Assembly (NCBI GenBank): GCA_001972305.1
Contig: BDDD01002234.1
Coordinates: 1-64,000 of the forward strand
Direction: 5' to 3'
Length of the DNA stretch: 64,000 bases
DNA from: Cephalotus follicularis
Taxonomy: Eukaryota > Streptophyta > Magnoliopsida > Oxalidales > Cephalotaceae
Under the pieces are notes generated by a model. It saw only the letters and a program-made list of their open reading frames with translations. It ran no database searches and was not told the DNA's origin. The position numbers and the translations under genes are program-made. Position 1 is the first letter of the stretch; every line of letters begins with the position of its first letter. Positions 34,267-45,170 of this stretch are shown here, piece after piece.

Positions 34267-34286
34267 CCCCCCCCCCCCCCCCCCCC
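34267..34286 (+). repeat. Poly-C tract near the S2 LTR end
   Basis: Twenty consecutive C, 35 bases from the LTR end. Sireviruses are reported to have a poly-C-rich integrase signal here; the S1 LTR has only seven, so this tract is either expanded or an assembly uncertainty. Confidence 0.85.
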
Positions 34287-34323
34287 GCCTTGTATTTTTC
34301 AAGAGCAATTATTTTATTTCAAT

Positions 34324-34335
34324 TGGTATCAGAGC
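34324..34335 (+). promoter_or_regulatory. Primer binding site of S2
   Basis: TGGTATCAGAGC, two bases after the LTR. Confidence 0.9.
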
Positions 34336-34379
34336 GGTTAAGCTTATTTCTTAATTGTTAGAGGTTACAAAGATCCGCA

Positions 34380-34642
34380 ATGGAATTGAATATGACAAAT
34401 AAAGAGAGCATGTCTATCTCAAAGCCTCCTTTCTTCGACAGTAACAACTACAGTCACTGGAAAGCAAAGATGACTAATTTCATTCAAGCACTTGACTTCA
34501 ACTTATGGGACATCATCATTGACAGCCCGGAACTTCCTCAAACTATATCAAAAGAAGGTGTCAAATCTCTTAAACCCAGAAGTCTATATACAGATGAGGA
34601 TAGAAAGAAGGTACAACTTAATGCTAAAGCTAAACATGTAAT
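34380..34642 (+). pseudogene. gag: gag of S2, N-terminal part
   Basis: The ATG at 34380 lies 45 bases after the primer site. It encodes MELNMTNKES, then FFDSNNYSHWKAKMTNFIQALDFNLWDIII, matching the S1 gag start and the copia gag family. The frame is broken at 34643 by a minus-strand solo LTR and picks up after 37224, once one GTAAT copy is removed. Confidence 0.9.
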
Positions 34643-37224
34643 TGTCACACCCCGTTATTTCCATTTACGTTAAGACAAGCATATGTGGCGATATCAGAAA
34701 TAAGCATAATAATATTCCAGCAACAATTCATAAATAAATTTGCGGAAGCATTCGATAAGCCGGAATATAAATACAAGTCGTCCGCACGCATCCCATACTG
34801 CGTGCGGGTAAACCAACAATTATCCTTACATAAGGAAATACAACAGTACACGGAGTGTGATCCGTTCGGTACAATACAATACAACTTCATAAGGGAAATA
34901 ACAACCTTAAAACGAAAGTAGAAGCTCTCCAAGCTTCAGCGGCAATCTCCACACGTCTTCGCTTAATCTGTAATTGTAGGGGTTAGTCGTTGTCCTCACT
35001 TGGCTAAGTAGGTAGATAAAGCATGTAGATGAATCTATAAATGTAAATATGCATGACAGATAATGAAATGGCATATATATGTATTCCAATAGGTACGCAA
35101 TCATGCCAAGTGGCCATAGACAATACATATGCAAGAATACCGCACAAGGGTACAATCAATCAGTCCAGTAGTTTGTCTGAAGACTAGTATTGGGCTCAAG
35201 ACGTCGCTAACCCCTAGCCTACGTCGAGCCACCTAGCTATCACCCCAACTCTGCTGATGATAGGAGGTAAACAGTGCTGCCGGCATTTAGCGGGCAGATA
35301 ACAGTGCACGGTCTGCAATGCAGATCAGTATGGTGAATGAGCACTAGCCAACTCCTGGCACGTAGGCTCACCGCCGTAATCAGTGATATCTTCCCATCAC
35401 TTGACCACGGTATGCATAGACAATCAATCAATCAATTCAGTTCAATAATATTACATATATAAATATGATATGCAATATAAAATGTTTTCTTTAGACACAT
35501 ATAACATTTCAGTGATCGTACATCTCATATGAGGAAAACGATATCAGTACAGTAGTGGTTCTCAATTGCAGAACAAAACAGTGCCTCTATTAAGAGGAAA
35601 ATAACAGTTGGTATGATAATAAGATTTTCTATTAGAAAACCGTTTACAAATCATTGTTTATGCTTTAAGCATTAGGTTGGTAAAATTCTTGAATATGTAT
35701 TCATAACAGTAGAGATTTTACCCAATAACAGTAATAATGGTTACAATACAACATATCAGGGATATTTACAACCACAAACAATTCAATTGATCAACTTACA
35801 AATTTCTACACCTACTGGTCTAAAGCGTCGACAGTTACTATATAAGCGTCGACGGTTAATGACTAGGCGTCGACATTACACAGTTTGAGCGTCGACATTC
35901 TAAGCATTACTATGCCATTTTCGTATCAAAGCGTCGACAGTTACCCTGTAAGCGTCGACGCTTCTGGGTTTCATACGAATTCCAGGAGCAGTTTCAAAAC
36001 AGGGGATGCACAAATTCATTCTAAACTCAATCCAATCCGACATGCAATCAAGTATCAACCATCATAACATATCATACATGTTATATGTTCAAAAACATGT
36101 CAAAATCCCCTACCTCAATTTCTATCCCAAAGCCAAATTGGGTTGGCCTATCTCTTTATGTCCAAATTCTTCACCCTCCTTCCAATCCTTCAATCCCAGT
36201 AGCTTTCAGTCTATAATTTACGTTTTCAACAGAAGATATATACAAGAATTTAGTAGGTATATACAAGCCAGTTACTATAATTGTTATCTAGTCGAATCAA
36301 GGGATTACTAGGACCTCTAATGTCACTAATCCCATTTAACTCACTTCTCCATCCTTCAATTAACTTTTACAATCCACTACTGATTTGCATGTTCCACAGT
36401 AGGTATACCATGGTTATCAACATGCTTTCATAACTATCTTAACCCTAGTAAGTGAGTTTCGAATTGTAACTTACCTTGAATCAAAGCTTAACCACTTGCA
36501 CTCTTCAACCATTAACATGCAATCCTCTAGCAATTCCCAGCAGCTGTACAGTTAGTTCTCCTCTTCCTCAGTGTTTTTCAACACTCAATCAGCTCAATTA
36601 TCAGTTGATATAAGTTCCCAACTTCGTGTTTTTCATTCCCACAGTTGGTTTAGCTTTCAATGTCTTCCTCTCTCTCTCACATGCATGCACCCTGTTTTGT
36701 TCTTTCTCTAAGTTTTGCAAATTGTGCAGGTTGTGCAGGTTGAAGGGAGGCATGCAAGGCTCTTAGTCTGGGGTTAACAATAGCTGGCAAGGTCCCCTTT
36801 GCATGGCCAACACGTCTAAGGACGCATGCCTTGGTTCCCATCATGTCCAGCTATGCCATTTCCTTCCAGCTGACACCTATTTTCTGCCAGAGCACGACTA
36901 AAGCGTCGTCGGTTACCTCATGGGCGTCGGCGCTTAGACGCCTTTAAGTGTTGATACGGGACGTTTAAAGGTCGACGGTGGGCGCCAGATCTCAGTCTTC
37001 AACTGTGCGTTTTGACACATGCCAGGTCTTAAAGCGTCGACGGTGTGATTCCAGGCGTCGGCGGTTGAATACCAAAAATCAATTCTTTAATTTTCCATTT
37101 AAGAATTCAATTTCAAGCATCTACCAATCATAAGAATTATTATAATTGGACATTAAATTCAAATGAGTGCACATTTTATTAATCAATATTACAATGTATA
37201 CGAATTGAATTTGCGGTTATTACA
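34643..37224 (-). mobile_element. Solo LTR of the G3 family (2,582 bp)
   Basis: Plus strand TGTCACACCCCG to GCGGTTATTACA, the exact reverse of a G3-type LTR (TGTAATAACCGC to GGGGTGTGACA). Flanked by perfect 5-bp duplications GTAAT (34638-34642 and 37225-37229). No internal sequence remains, so it arose by recombination between the two LTRs of an inserted element. It contains both box arrays. Confidence 0.95.
35825..35961 (-). repeat. TCGA box array, 21-bp phased (solo LTR 1)
   Basis: GTCGAC at 35827, 35848, 35869, 35891, 35933 and 35954; steps 21, 21, 22, 42, 21. This is the mirror of the G3 array, including the same empty slot. A second array lies at 36905-37065. Confidence 0.9.
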
Positions 37225-38610
37225 GTAATAATATGTGCCTTGAATTCGAATGAATTCAATAGAGTTTCCTCATGTGCTACCACAAAGGAGATATGGGATA
37301 GACTTGAGGTGACTTATGAGGGAACAAATCAGGTAAAAGATGCTAAAATAAATATGCTAGTTAGAGAATATGAAATGTTCTCAATGAAATAAAATGAAAA
37401 TATTTCTAGTATGTTTGTTCGCTTTACCAATATTATAAACTCACTGCAATCTTTAAATAAGTGCTACACTAGTAGTGACATGGTAAGAAAGATACTCAGG
37501 TGTCTACCAAAGAGTTGGATGCCTAAAGTCATTGCCATTGAGGAAGCAAAGGACCTTAACACATTACCACTTGAAGAGCTTCTTGGATCACTCATGACAC
37601 ATGAAATGACGATCAAAAATCATGAAGATGATGAAGAACACGACAAGAAGAAAAAGAAAGTCATAGCTTTCAAATCCTCAATAGTAGATTCAAGCGAAGA
37701 AGATAGTGATGATGAGATGGCCTTAGTAACAAGGAGATTCAAAAGGTTCTTAGCGAAGAAGTTTGGCAGGAAAAACCGCAAGAAGTCAACTCCTTCAAAA
37801 TCTGAGACGAAGAAAGAAGAGATCATATGCTTCTAATGCAACAAACTCGGACACTACAAAAGTGAATGTCCGAGATTAAAGAAAGCCAAGGAAACAATGA
37901 AAAAGAAGAGAGAAATGCTAGCTACATGGTCAGACAGTGATGAATCCAGCTCCGAAGAAGAGGAGAACCAAGAAGTAGCACAATTGGCGTTGATGGCAAT
38001 CGATGATCTCGATGAAGACGAAGATGAAAACGAGGTAAGTGAACTTCTTGAATTACTTGAACAGTTTAGTCTAGAAAATGCATCACTCAAAAAGACAATA
38101 AAAGCTGTCAATAAAGAGAATGTTAGTCTAAAACATGAGATAGAATGTTTATCAAACAAGTCTTTAGATGATAAGATTATATCTCTTGAAAAATAAAATG
38201 AAACACTTAAATTAGAAGTTGATGCTCTTAAGAAAACTTTTTCAAAGTTTTCAAACAATAGTGAAAAACTTGACAACCTTTTAAGTCTTCAAAGATGTGT
38301 TTTCAATAAAGCTGGCCTAGGTTATGATGAGATGAACAATGTTAAGCACTTTCAAAAATATCTTGAAAAGAAAGATATTCAAAAGACCTCATCTAGCATA
38401 ACTTGTAACTATTGCAATAAAAATGGTCACACTACACACAACTGTCATCACAGAAAAAAATGACATATATAAGAGGAATAAATTTAAACAAAACATGTTC
38501 TATAGAAATCAAATGTTTAAGATAAGAACTATATGGGTTCCAAAAGGAATGTTTATCACTAACCCCCCTGGACCCAAAGCAACTTGGGTAGCAAATTCTT
38601 CAACTTAAAC
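37225..38610 (+). pseudogene. gag: gag of S2, C-terminal part with broken zinc knuckle
   Basis: Resumes the capsid frame (EFNRVSSCATTKEIWDRLEVTYEGTNQVKDAKINMLVREYEMF). A stop lies near 37390 (TAA), then an open stretch 37411-37836 with RCLPKSWMPKV and LGSLMTHEM, and a lysine-rich run. The first zinc knuckle (37828-37869) has a TAA codon between its first two cysteines (C-F-stop-C), followed by a normal NKLGHYKSEC. Acidic and coiled-coil-like sequence follows (37897-38196), then a second knuckle CNYCNKNGHTTHNC at 38404-38445. The end (IWVPKGMF..NPPGPKATWV) is typical of Sirevirus gag-pol junctions. Not functional. Confidence 0.85.
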
Positions 38611-38625
38611 TCATTTGTTTTGTAG

Positions 38626-39223
38626 ATGTGCCTAAAGACATCATCAAAAAGGAATCGTTGGTACCTTGATAGCGGATGTTTCAAACACATGACGGGTAAC
38701 AAAAGTCAATTTGTAACCTGGGAACCAAAAGACAGAGGAAACGTAACCTTTGGAGATAACGCAAAAGGACAAATCATTGGAACTGGATCCATAGGTAACG
38801 AAAATATTACTATTACTAATGTATTGCCTGTTAAAGGACTCAAACACAATCTCTTGAGCATAAGTCAATTGTGTGACAAGAATTGTAGAGTTATTTTTGA
38901 AAATCTATCATGTAGAGTCATTGACAAATACAATAATACCACTAAGTTTATAGGACAAAGAGAAGGCAATGTTTATGTAATAGACATAGATGATCTTCAA
39001 AACCAAAACGTTAAATGCCTAGTTTCTTTAAATGAAGATAGTTGGATGTAGCATAGAAGGCTTGGACATGTTAGTATGAGAAAAATTTCAAAGATTTTAA
39101 AACATGACTTAGTTAAAGGTCTTCCCAAATTAAATTTTCAAAGAGATGAGATTTGTGACACTTGTCGACAAGGAAAACAAACTAGAACAAGTTTTAAATC
39201 TATTAACATTGTCTCAACTACTA
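38626..39223 (+). pseudogene. pol: Protease and gag-pre-integrase region of S2
   Basis: The open frame 38626-39051 carries the aspartic protease active site WYLDSGCFKHMTGN (D-S-G intact), then NVTFGDNAKGQIIGTGSIG and LLSISQLCDK. A TAG at 39049-39051 falls where relatives have W before H (TGG to TAG). The integrase zinc domain follows (HRRLGHVSMRKISK ... CDTCRQGKQTRTSF; HHCC). The frame is broken at 39224 by solo LTR 2. Confidence 0.9.
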
Positions 39224-40568
39224 TGTCAAACCCCGTTCTTCGGTTCCATACCATAAGACAACATATATGGTGATATCAGTATTTAAACATACATTACAGC
39301 ATTTCATTCAATAATTAATTAAACAATATGCGGAAGCAGTCAATAAGCCGGAATATAAAAATTTCAAGCCATCCGCACGCATCCCATACTACGTGCGGGT
39401 ACAATTCAAACATTATCCTTAACATAAGGAAAACAACATAAACGAGGTATGATTCGTTCATTACATTACAAAGTACAATTCCATCAAAAGAAATATAACA
39501 ACCTTAAAACGACAAAAGTAGAAGCTCTCCAAGCTTCAGCCGTAACTCCCAGTCTTCGCTTAATCTGAAACTGTAGGGGGGTTAGCCGTTGTCCTCACTT
39601 GGCTAACTAGAAAGATAAAGTATGCTGAGGAACATATGAATGCAGTATGTATGACAGTTTACATAAAATAATATTTCAGTGTGCCAATGTATAAGCAATC
39701 ATTCCAAGTGGCCATAAACAGTACATATGCAAAGATACCGCACAAGGGTACAATCAATTCATACAGTGGTTGGGTGTCACCGTAGCTAACTCCTAGCACC
39801 AACGGTTCACCACCTAACTATCACCTTCGCTCCGAAGATGACAGGCAGGTAACATTTACTACCGGCGTTAGCGGGTAGTTTAACAGTGAATTCTGCAAGG
39901 CAGACATTGGGGGGGATCGTTGGCCAACTCCTGGCACCCAAGATCCTACCGTAGTCAATGACCGCAGCCATCACTCGACTACCGGCAATAATCATAGACA
40001 AAAAATTCAAGCATTTCAATAACAGTATTACATATATCATCAACATGCAATATGACAGTGGTTTCTTTTTAAAAACATATAACATTTCAGTGATCGTACA
40101 TCTCATATGAGGAGACGATATCAGTACAGTGGTGGTTTCCAAATCGGAAACAAACAGTAGGTACCTCTCATGTAGGAGGAAAATCAGTAGTTCCTTTAAC
40201 AATAAGTGTTCATTTTGAAAATGGTAGTAATATCATAATTTTTGGGTTCAAGTCCCATAAATGGTTTCGATCTTTAAACGATCAGTAGTAGTGGTGTTAA
40301 TAGCACCAAACAGTATATGTACTAACATAGGTAGCATATGCAGTAACATTAATCAATAGTAGTTTTGTAAATCATAGTTTTCACTTGAATGATGTTTAAG
40401 TCATAAATTTGTGCATATAGCACATAATTCGTTCGATCAGTGAAATATCAGTAGTAACGATGTTAAATAACATCAACAGTGCATACTATATGATGGTAGC
40501 ATATACAAATCAATAGCAATGCAAAACAGTAGTAATTCAATCAATCATTATGCAATTCCAGACCAGAA

Positions 40569-40680
40569 CAGTCGACTGCCTTCAGAACCAGTCGGCTGTT
40601 TGGTTGAATAGTCTACCGATGGGTGTTGCCAGTCGACTGTATCAATCGAGTAGTCAACTGTTTTCAATAACAGTCGACTA
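40569..40680 (-). repeat. CAGTCGACTG box array (solo LTR 2, mid-LTR)
   Basis: Cores at 40571, 40591, 40611, 40632, 40653 and 40673; steps 20, 20, 21, 21, 20. The complete palindrome CAGTCGACTG occurs, with variants CAGTCGGCTG, TAGTCTACCG and TAGTCAACTG. Confidence 0.9.
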
Positions 40681-41854
40681 TTTTTGCCCAGAAATGCAGG
40701 CAGAACAGTTTATGTGTAGTGCAATTCCAATGCCAATCAGTTCAATGCAAGTAGAAATTAACATACATGTAATGCATGAACATATCTTCCAAAACATAAC
40801 ACTACCCCTACCTCAATTTGCTATCCCAAGATCAATTGAGTGATCTATCTCTTTAAGCTTCCAAGTCACTTTTACACCAACAATCTTCAATCCAGCAGGT
40901 TCAATCAATGCATGCATGTTTAGTGATACATGCATTAGCACAGGGAGTTCAACTAGATTACACAGCTAGAATTACCACTTTTATAGTAGCTTATTACCAA
41001 TCCTTTAAGTCTTAACATCCATTTTACAGCTTCCTTTGCATTCTATGTCAACCATTAGTCAATCTCGGATTCAGTGATGTTTATGTTGACAGAAGAAGTA
41101 TGTGTATATTTAGTAGAATCTGTAGGCATAACCACTAACAACCTCAATTTGAAATGGAATCATTTAACTCTCTAACCTTCATTGTTCCTTTCCTTTACCA
41201 TTTCAAATCAATTCTCAAGTTGTTACCTTAACCATGTTTGACAGAGGTATATGCATAATTAAGAAGCATATATCAAGTCATAACAACAACTTATAGATCA
41301 AATAGGGTTGTTAAGATTCTCTAAGCTTGTCCATATTCTTACTTCCATTTACCAAATCAATTCCATAATTCTAGAAGATGTTAAACATAACCGTGTTAAC
41401 AGAAGATTAACATCCTTATAGTTACCTTATCAACACATATCAGGGGGTTCGGATTTGGAACTTACCAGGAGAAGTCCAAGATCCCAAGTTATTTCTTCCT
41501 TGAGTTCTACACCAATTCTCTATGCAAGCTCCTTCAACAATCCAGCAACACTCCACAATGTTCAGTGTTTCTAACACTCCTTCACACCACTCAATAGTTG
41601 ATATAAGCCATGAATTCGCCAGAGTTCATTTGCTCTAACATTTTCTCTATTTTCCTCTCACTCACATGCACCTCTTTCTCACCTTTGTTTTTTCTCTTTT
41701 CAAAGTTGCAGGTGCAGGTCTGTCATTGCAGAGCACATGCAAGCATGTCTTTGCATGTCATGGAAGCTTGTGTCGCCTCCCAACACTTGTCCCTTCATGC
41801 AAAGCCCCATCATTCAGCTTACAGGCATGCACAGACACCTGTTCTGTCGCAATT

Positions 41855-41935
41855 CCAGTCGACTGGTTGCATGGGCCAGTCGACTGTCCACAACACGCAT
41901 CAGGCAGTCGACTGTTCCCCTGTGACAGTCGACTG
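41855..41935 (-). repeat. CAGTCGACTG box array near the LTR start (solo LTR 2)
   Basis: Cores at 41858, 41879, 41907 and 41928 (steps 21, 28, 21). All four boxes are the perfect palindrome CAGTCGACTG. Confidence 0.9.
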
Positions 41936-42107
41936 TCAAGGGTTAAATTAGGGTTTCTTAAGCTGATTTCCACCAAATTGTATCTCCATTCATCTCAACA
42001 ATTATCAATCACAAAATTATGATAATTGGGCAGATAATTCAATTAAAATGTATATTTATTTTAAACATGGAAATCAATATACATTAATTGAATTTGCGGT
42101 CATTACA

Positions 42108-42858
42108 TACTAGGCCACTCAAACTACTTCATATGGATCTTTTTGGACCTATAAACATAAGAAGCTTAGGTAGTAAGTCGTATGCTTATGTTATTGTTGA
42201 TGACTACAGTAGGTACACATGGGTTTTCTTTTTAGCACATAAAAGTGAAGTCTTTACATTCTTTACAAATTTTTCTAAACAAGTTCAAAAAGAAAAAGGA
42301 TTTCCTATTTTGAAAGTAAGAAGCGATCATGGTAAAGAGTTCGAAAATCACATTTTTGATAACTTTTGCATAGAAAATGGTTTTAAACATGAATTTTCAA
42401 CTCCTAGAACTCCTCAACAAAATGGTGTTGTTGAGAGGAGAAATAGAATTTTAGAAGAAATGACTAGAACCATGCTTTGCGAAAATAACCTTCCAAAATA
42501 TTTTTGGGCCGAAACCACAAACACTGCATGTTACATTTTAAATAGAACATCAATAAGGCCAATTCTCAAAAAGACTCCATACGAGTTATGGAGAGAAAGA
42601 AAGCCTAACATCAGTCACTTTCGTGCCTTCGGATGCAAGTGCTTCATTCACAACAATGGAAAGGATCAACTTGGTAAGTTCGACTCAAAAGCGGATGAAG
42701 GTATATTTCTTGGATACTCTCTTACTAGTAGAGCTTATAGATGTTTTAATAAACGTACTTTACTAGTCGAAGAGTCTATGCATATTGTCTTTGATGAGTC
42801 AATTGATGTAAGTGCATGTATGCAAGATAGAATAGAATTTCATGAACCTTCTGAGAAC
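42108..42858 (+). pseudogene. pol: Integrase core of S2
   Basis: After removing solo LTR 2 and one TACTA copy, the frame continues as RPLKLLHMDLFGPINIRSLG. The three catalytic acidic residues are in place: D in LHMDLFGP, D in VRSDHGKEFEN, E in PQQNGVVERRNRILEE. The C-terminal part runs on through FWAETTNTACYILNR, KTPYELWRERKPNISHFRAFGCKCF and GIFLGYSLTSRAYR to VVFDE-like sequence, ending at a TAG near 42859. This is the best-kept part of S2. Integrase inserts the cDNA; here the upstream domains are disrupted. Confidence 0.9.
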
Positions 42859-42962
42859 TAGAATCTAAGAATAGCTACCAATAAGATCTTGTAGAAAAGA
42901 CCTATAAAGTAGTTGAAGATCACCCACATGAATCCATAATTGGTAATATTCAACATGGTGTT

Positions 42963-44003
42963 ATGACTAGGTCTAATGCTAATACTTGTAACTATGTTGC
43001 TTTTCGTTCTCACTTTGAGCCTAAGAACTTTATAGAAGCTGAAAAAGATGAAAATTGGATAGTAGCTATGCAAGAGGATTCAAACCAATTTGAACGTAAT
43101 AAGGTTTGGTTTCTAGTGCCTAGACCTAAGGATCATTCCGTGATAGGGACTAAATGGATCTTTAGAAATAAGTTGGATAATCAAGGAGTAATAGTTAGAA
43201 ATAAAGCTAGACTAGTAGTTCAAGGTTATTCACAAGAACAAGGTATAGATTATGATGAAACATATGTACTTGTTGCTAGATTAGAATCTATACGTTTGTT
43301 ACTTGCATTTGCTTGTTTTAAAGATTTTAAATTATATCAAATGGATGTAAAAAGTGCCTTTTTGAATGGTTTTATAAAAGAAGTAGTATATGTGGAATAA
43401 CCTCAAGGTTTTGAGGATCCTCACTTTCCAAACCATGTTTTTAAACTCAACAAGGATTTGTATGGTCTTAACCAAGCTCCTCGAGCTTGGTATGAGAGGT
43501 TAACAAATTTTTTGGTTGAAAATGATTTTAAACGTGGAAATGTTGATATAACACTTTTTACAAAATCAAAAGAAAATGATTTACTAGTAGTACAAATATA
43601 TGTGATAAAATTATTTTCGGGAGTTTTCTAACATTATGAAGTCAGAGTTTGAAATGAGCATGATGGGAGAACTCAACTTCTTCCTTGGGCTTCAAGTTAA
43701 GCAAACCAAAGAGGGAATCTTCATCAACCAAGCTAAGTACGTAAAGGAAATACTCAAAAAGTTTGGAATGGAGAACTCAAAAACAAGTAAGACTCCTATA
43801 AGCACTTCTACAAAGCTTGACAATGATGAACAAGGTAAAAATTTTGATCAAAAGCTTTATAGAAGTATGATAGTTTCATTATTATATTTAACTGCTAGTA
43901 GACCCGATATTTTGTTTAGTGTTTGTTTGTGTGCACATTTTCAATCAAACCCTAAAGAATCACACTTGTTTGCGGTTAAACGTATTCTGAAATACCTTGC
44001 ATA
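42963..44003 (+). pseudogene. pol: Reverse transcriptase of S2, catalytic YVDD lost
   Basis: The open frame 42963-43400 holds EAEKDENWIVAMQED, VIGTKWIFRNKLDNQG, KARLVVQGYSQEQGIDYDETY and QMDVKSAFLNG. A TAA near 43398 is followed by PQGFEDP and LYGLNQAPRAWYERL. At about 43597-43612 the expected QIYVDDIIFG is shortened: the sequence passes from QIYV to DKIIFG-like codons in another frame, removing the double aspartate needed for catalysis. The frame is regained at MKSEFEMSMMGELNFFLGLQVKQ (43636-44004) with the copia thumb region TASRPDILFSVCLCAHFQ. Dead enzyme. Confidence 0.85.
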
Positions 44004-44517
44004 AACACCTACTCTAGGTTTATGGTATTCTTGAGACTCTAGTTTTGACCTACATTCATACTCGGATGCTGACTTTGGTGGTTATAAGGTTGATCGCAAT
44101 AGCACTAGTGGCTCATGCCAATACCTAGGGAGTATGCTTGTATCGTGGTTTCGTAAAAAGCAAAATTCTATTGCTCTTTCTACCACCGAGGCAGAATATA
44201 TTGTTGCAGGTAGTTGGTGTGCACATATTTTATGACAAAAACAACAGTTGATAGATTATGGTGTTTTTGTGAAACATGTACCTATAAAATGTGATAACAC
44301 TAGTAGTATTTGTCTTGCTAAAAACCCTGTTCCTCATTCGAAGACAAAACACATTGACATTAGGTATCACTTTTTGAGAGAACATGTTGAAAATGGAGAT
44401 ATTGAGTTAGAATATATCTCTACGGAAAAACAAGTAGCTGACATTTTTACCAAACATTTAGATGAAAATACCTTTTCTAAGTTTAGAAGAGAATTAGGTT
44501 TATATGAGTTTGAATGA
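44004..44517 (+). pseudogene. pol: RNase H of S2
   Basis: Follows a TAA at 44002-44004. It carries HSYSDADFGG, STSGSCQYLGSMLVSWFRKKQNSIALSTTEAEYIVA, a TGA near 44235 (W in relatives), then CDNTSSICLAKNPVPHSKTKHIDIRYHFLREHVENGDIELEYISTEKQVADIFTKHL, the conserved end of copia pol. It stops at 44515-44517. Confidence 0.9.
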
Positions 44518-44624
44518 ATGTTTATTTGTTTTCAATTGAATGTTTGCTTGATTGATTATTTGTTTGAATTTGATTATTTGTTTTTGAATATTTTTCGGTT
44601 AGTTGTTCTGTTTTTTGTCAAAAC

Positions 44625-44882
44625 ACATCGACTTCTTTTCAATCACTTTGATGCAGTTTTACAAAACACGTCGACCTCTTTGTAAAACGTCGATGTTCTT
44701 TAGTTTTTACAAAACACATCAATCTCTTTAAAAATATGTCGATGTTTTTCAAAATGCATCGTTTTCTCTTATTCCACATCGATGATTTTCATTAAGTTTT
44801 TTAAAGAACACGTCGACGCTTTTTAAATCACATCGAAGTCTTTCTATCAGTCATCGACTTACTCATAAAAACACATCGACTA
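44625..44882 (+). repeat. ATCGA box cluster upstream of the env-like frame (S2)
   Basis: Cores at 44627, 44647, 44670, 44689, 44718, 44738, 44758, 44778, 44812, 44832, 44853 and 44875. Steps are 20, 23, 19, 29, 20, 20, 20, 34, 20, 21, 22. The boxes read ACATCGACTT, ACGTCGACCT, ATGTCGATGT and similar. They lie outside the LTR, between pol and the next frame. Confidence 0.85.
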
Positions 44883-45074
44883 CTTTTATATCTCACCTTT
44901 ACACTTCTAGGACGATTTCTCTGCAATTTTTTTTCTTCTAAAAAATCTTTCTAGTCTTTAAAATACATACTCTACTCTTTCTTCTCTGGTCATCTAAGTT
45001 CAGTGTCTGTCCTCCAATCTCTGTTTTCTTCTAGTTTCAATATTTTGTGTTGTGCACTCCTACAGTTCGATAAA

Positions 45075-45160
45075 ATGACTAAGACAAAACGTGCTAGTAA
45101 AAAGAGCGCTGCTAGCTCCTCCAAACATGAGAAACCTGCTTCAAAACGGAAGCTTAATAC
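45075..45160 (+). pseudogene. Start of a putative env-like ORF of S2, truncated
   Basis: The ATG at 45075 opens MTKTKRASKKSAASSSKHEKPASKRK, a basic serine/lysine-rich start. It lies about 560 bp after the end of pol and directly after the box cluster, where env-bearing Sireviruses carry an extra gene. The rest is lost: the sequence changes to another repeat near 45160-45175. The assignment rests on position and composition, not on a recognised domain. No signal peptide or membrane segment is visible in what remains. Confidence 0.45.
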
Positions 45161-45170
45161 ACTACTTTGG

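Larger units (their letters stand above)
32993..34321 (+). repeat. 5' LTR of S2 (about 1.33 kb)
   Basis: Starts TGTTGACGTTTTAGTC, ends ATTTTATTTCA. Contains a box array, a TATA box and a poly-C tract near the 3' end, the layout known for Sireviruses. Confidence 0.85.
39224..42107 (-). mobile_element. Solo LTR, second insertion in S2 (2,884 bp)
   Basis: Plus strand TGTCAAACCCCG to GCGGTCATTACA. Perfect 5-bp duplications TACTA at 39219-39223 and 42108-42112. Related to the G3-type LTR at its ends (ATCCCATACTACGTGCGGGT, TAGCCGTTGTCCTCACTTGG), but with CAGTCGACTG boxes in place of GCGTCGACGC. No internal region remains. Confidence 0.95.
32993..45170 (+). mobile_element. S2: Ty1/copia Sirevirus-like element with two solo LTR insertions
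   Basis: 5' LTR 32993-34321, PBS 34324-34335, gag 34380-38600 (interrupted 34643-37224), pol 38626-44517 (interrupted 39224-42107), box cluster 44627-44880 and the start of an env-like frame at 45075. Gene order is gag, protease, integrase, RT, RNase H, as in Ty1/copia. The pol sequence (WYLDSGCFKHMTGN, LHMDLFGP, RTPQQNGVVERRNR, SKTKHIDIRYHFLRE) fits the SIRE/Maximus lineage. No 3' LTR is seen: the element stops near 45170, where other repeat sequence starts. Confidence 0.85.

Noticed and set aside
36006-36311. 101-codon frame and others within solo LTRs
   Set aside because: Entirely inside a solo LTR, on the strand opposite to its transcription; no conserved motif.
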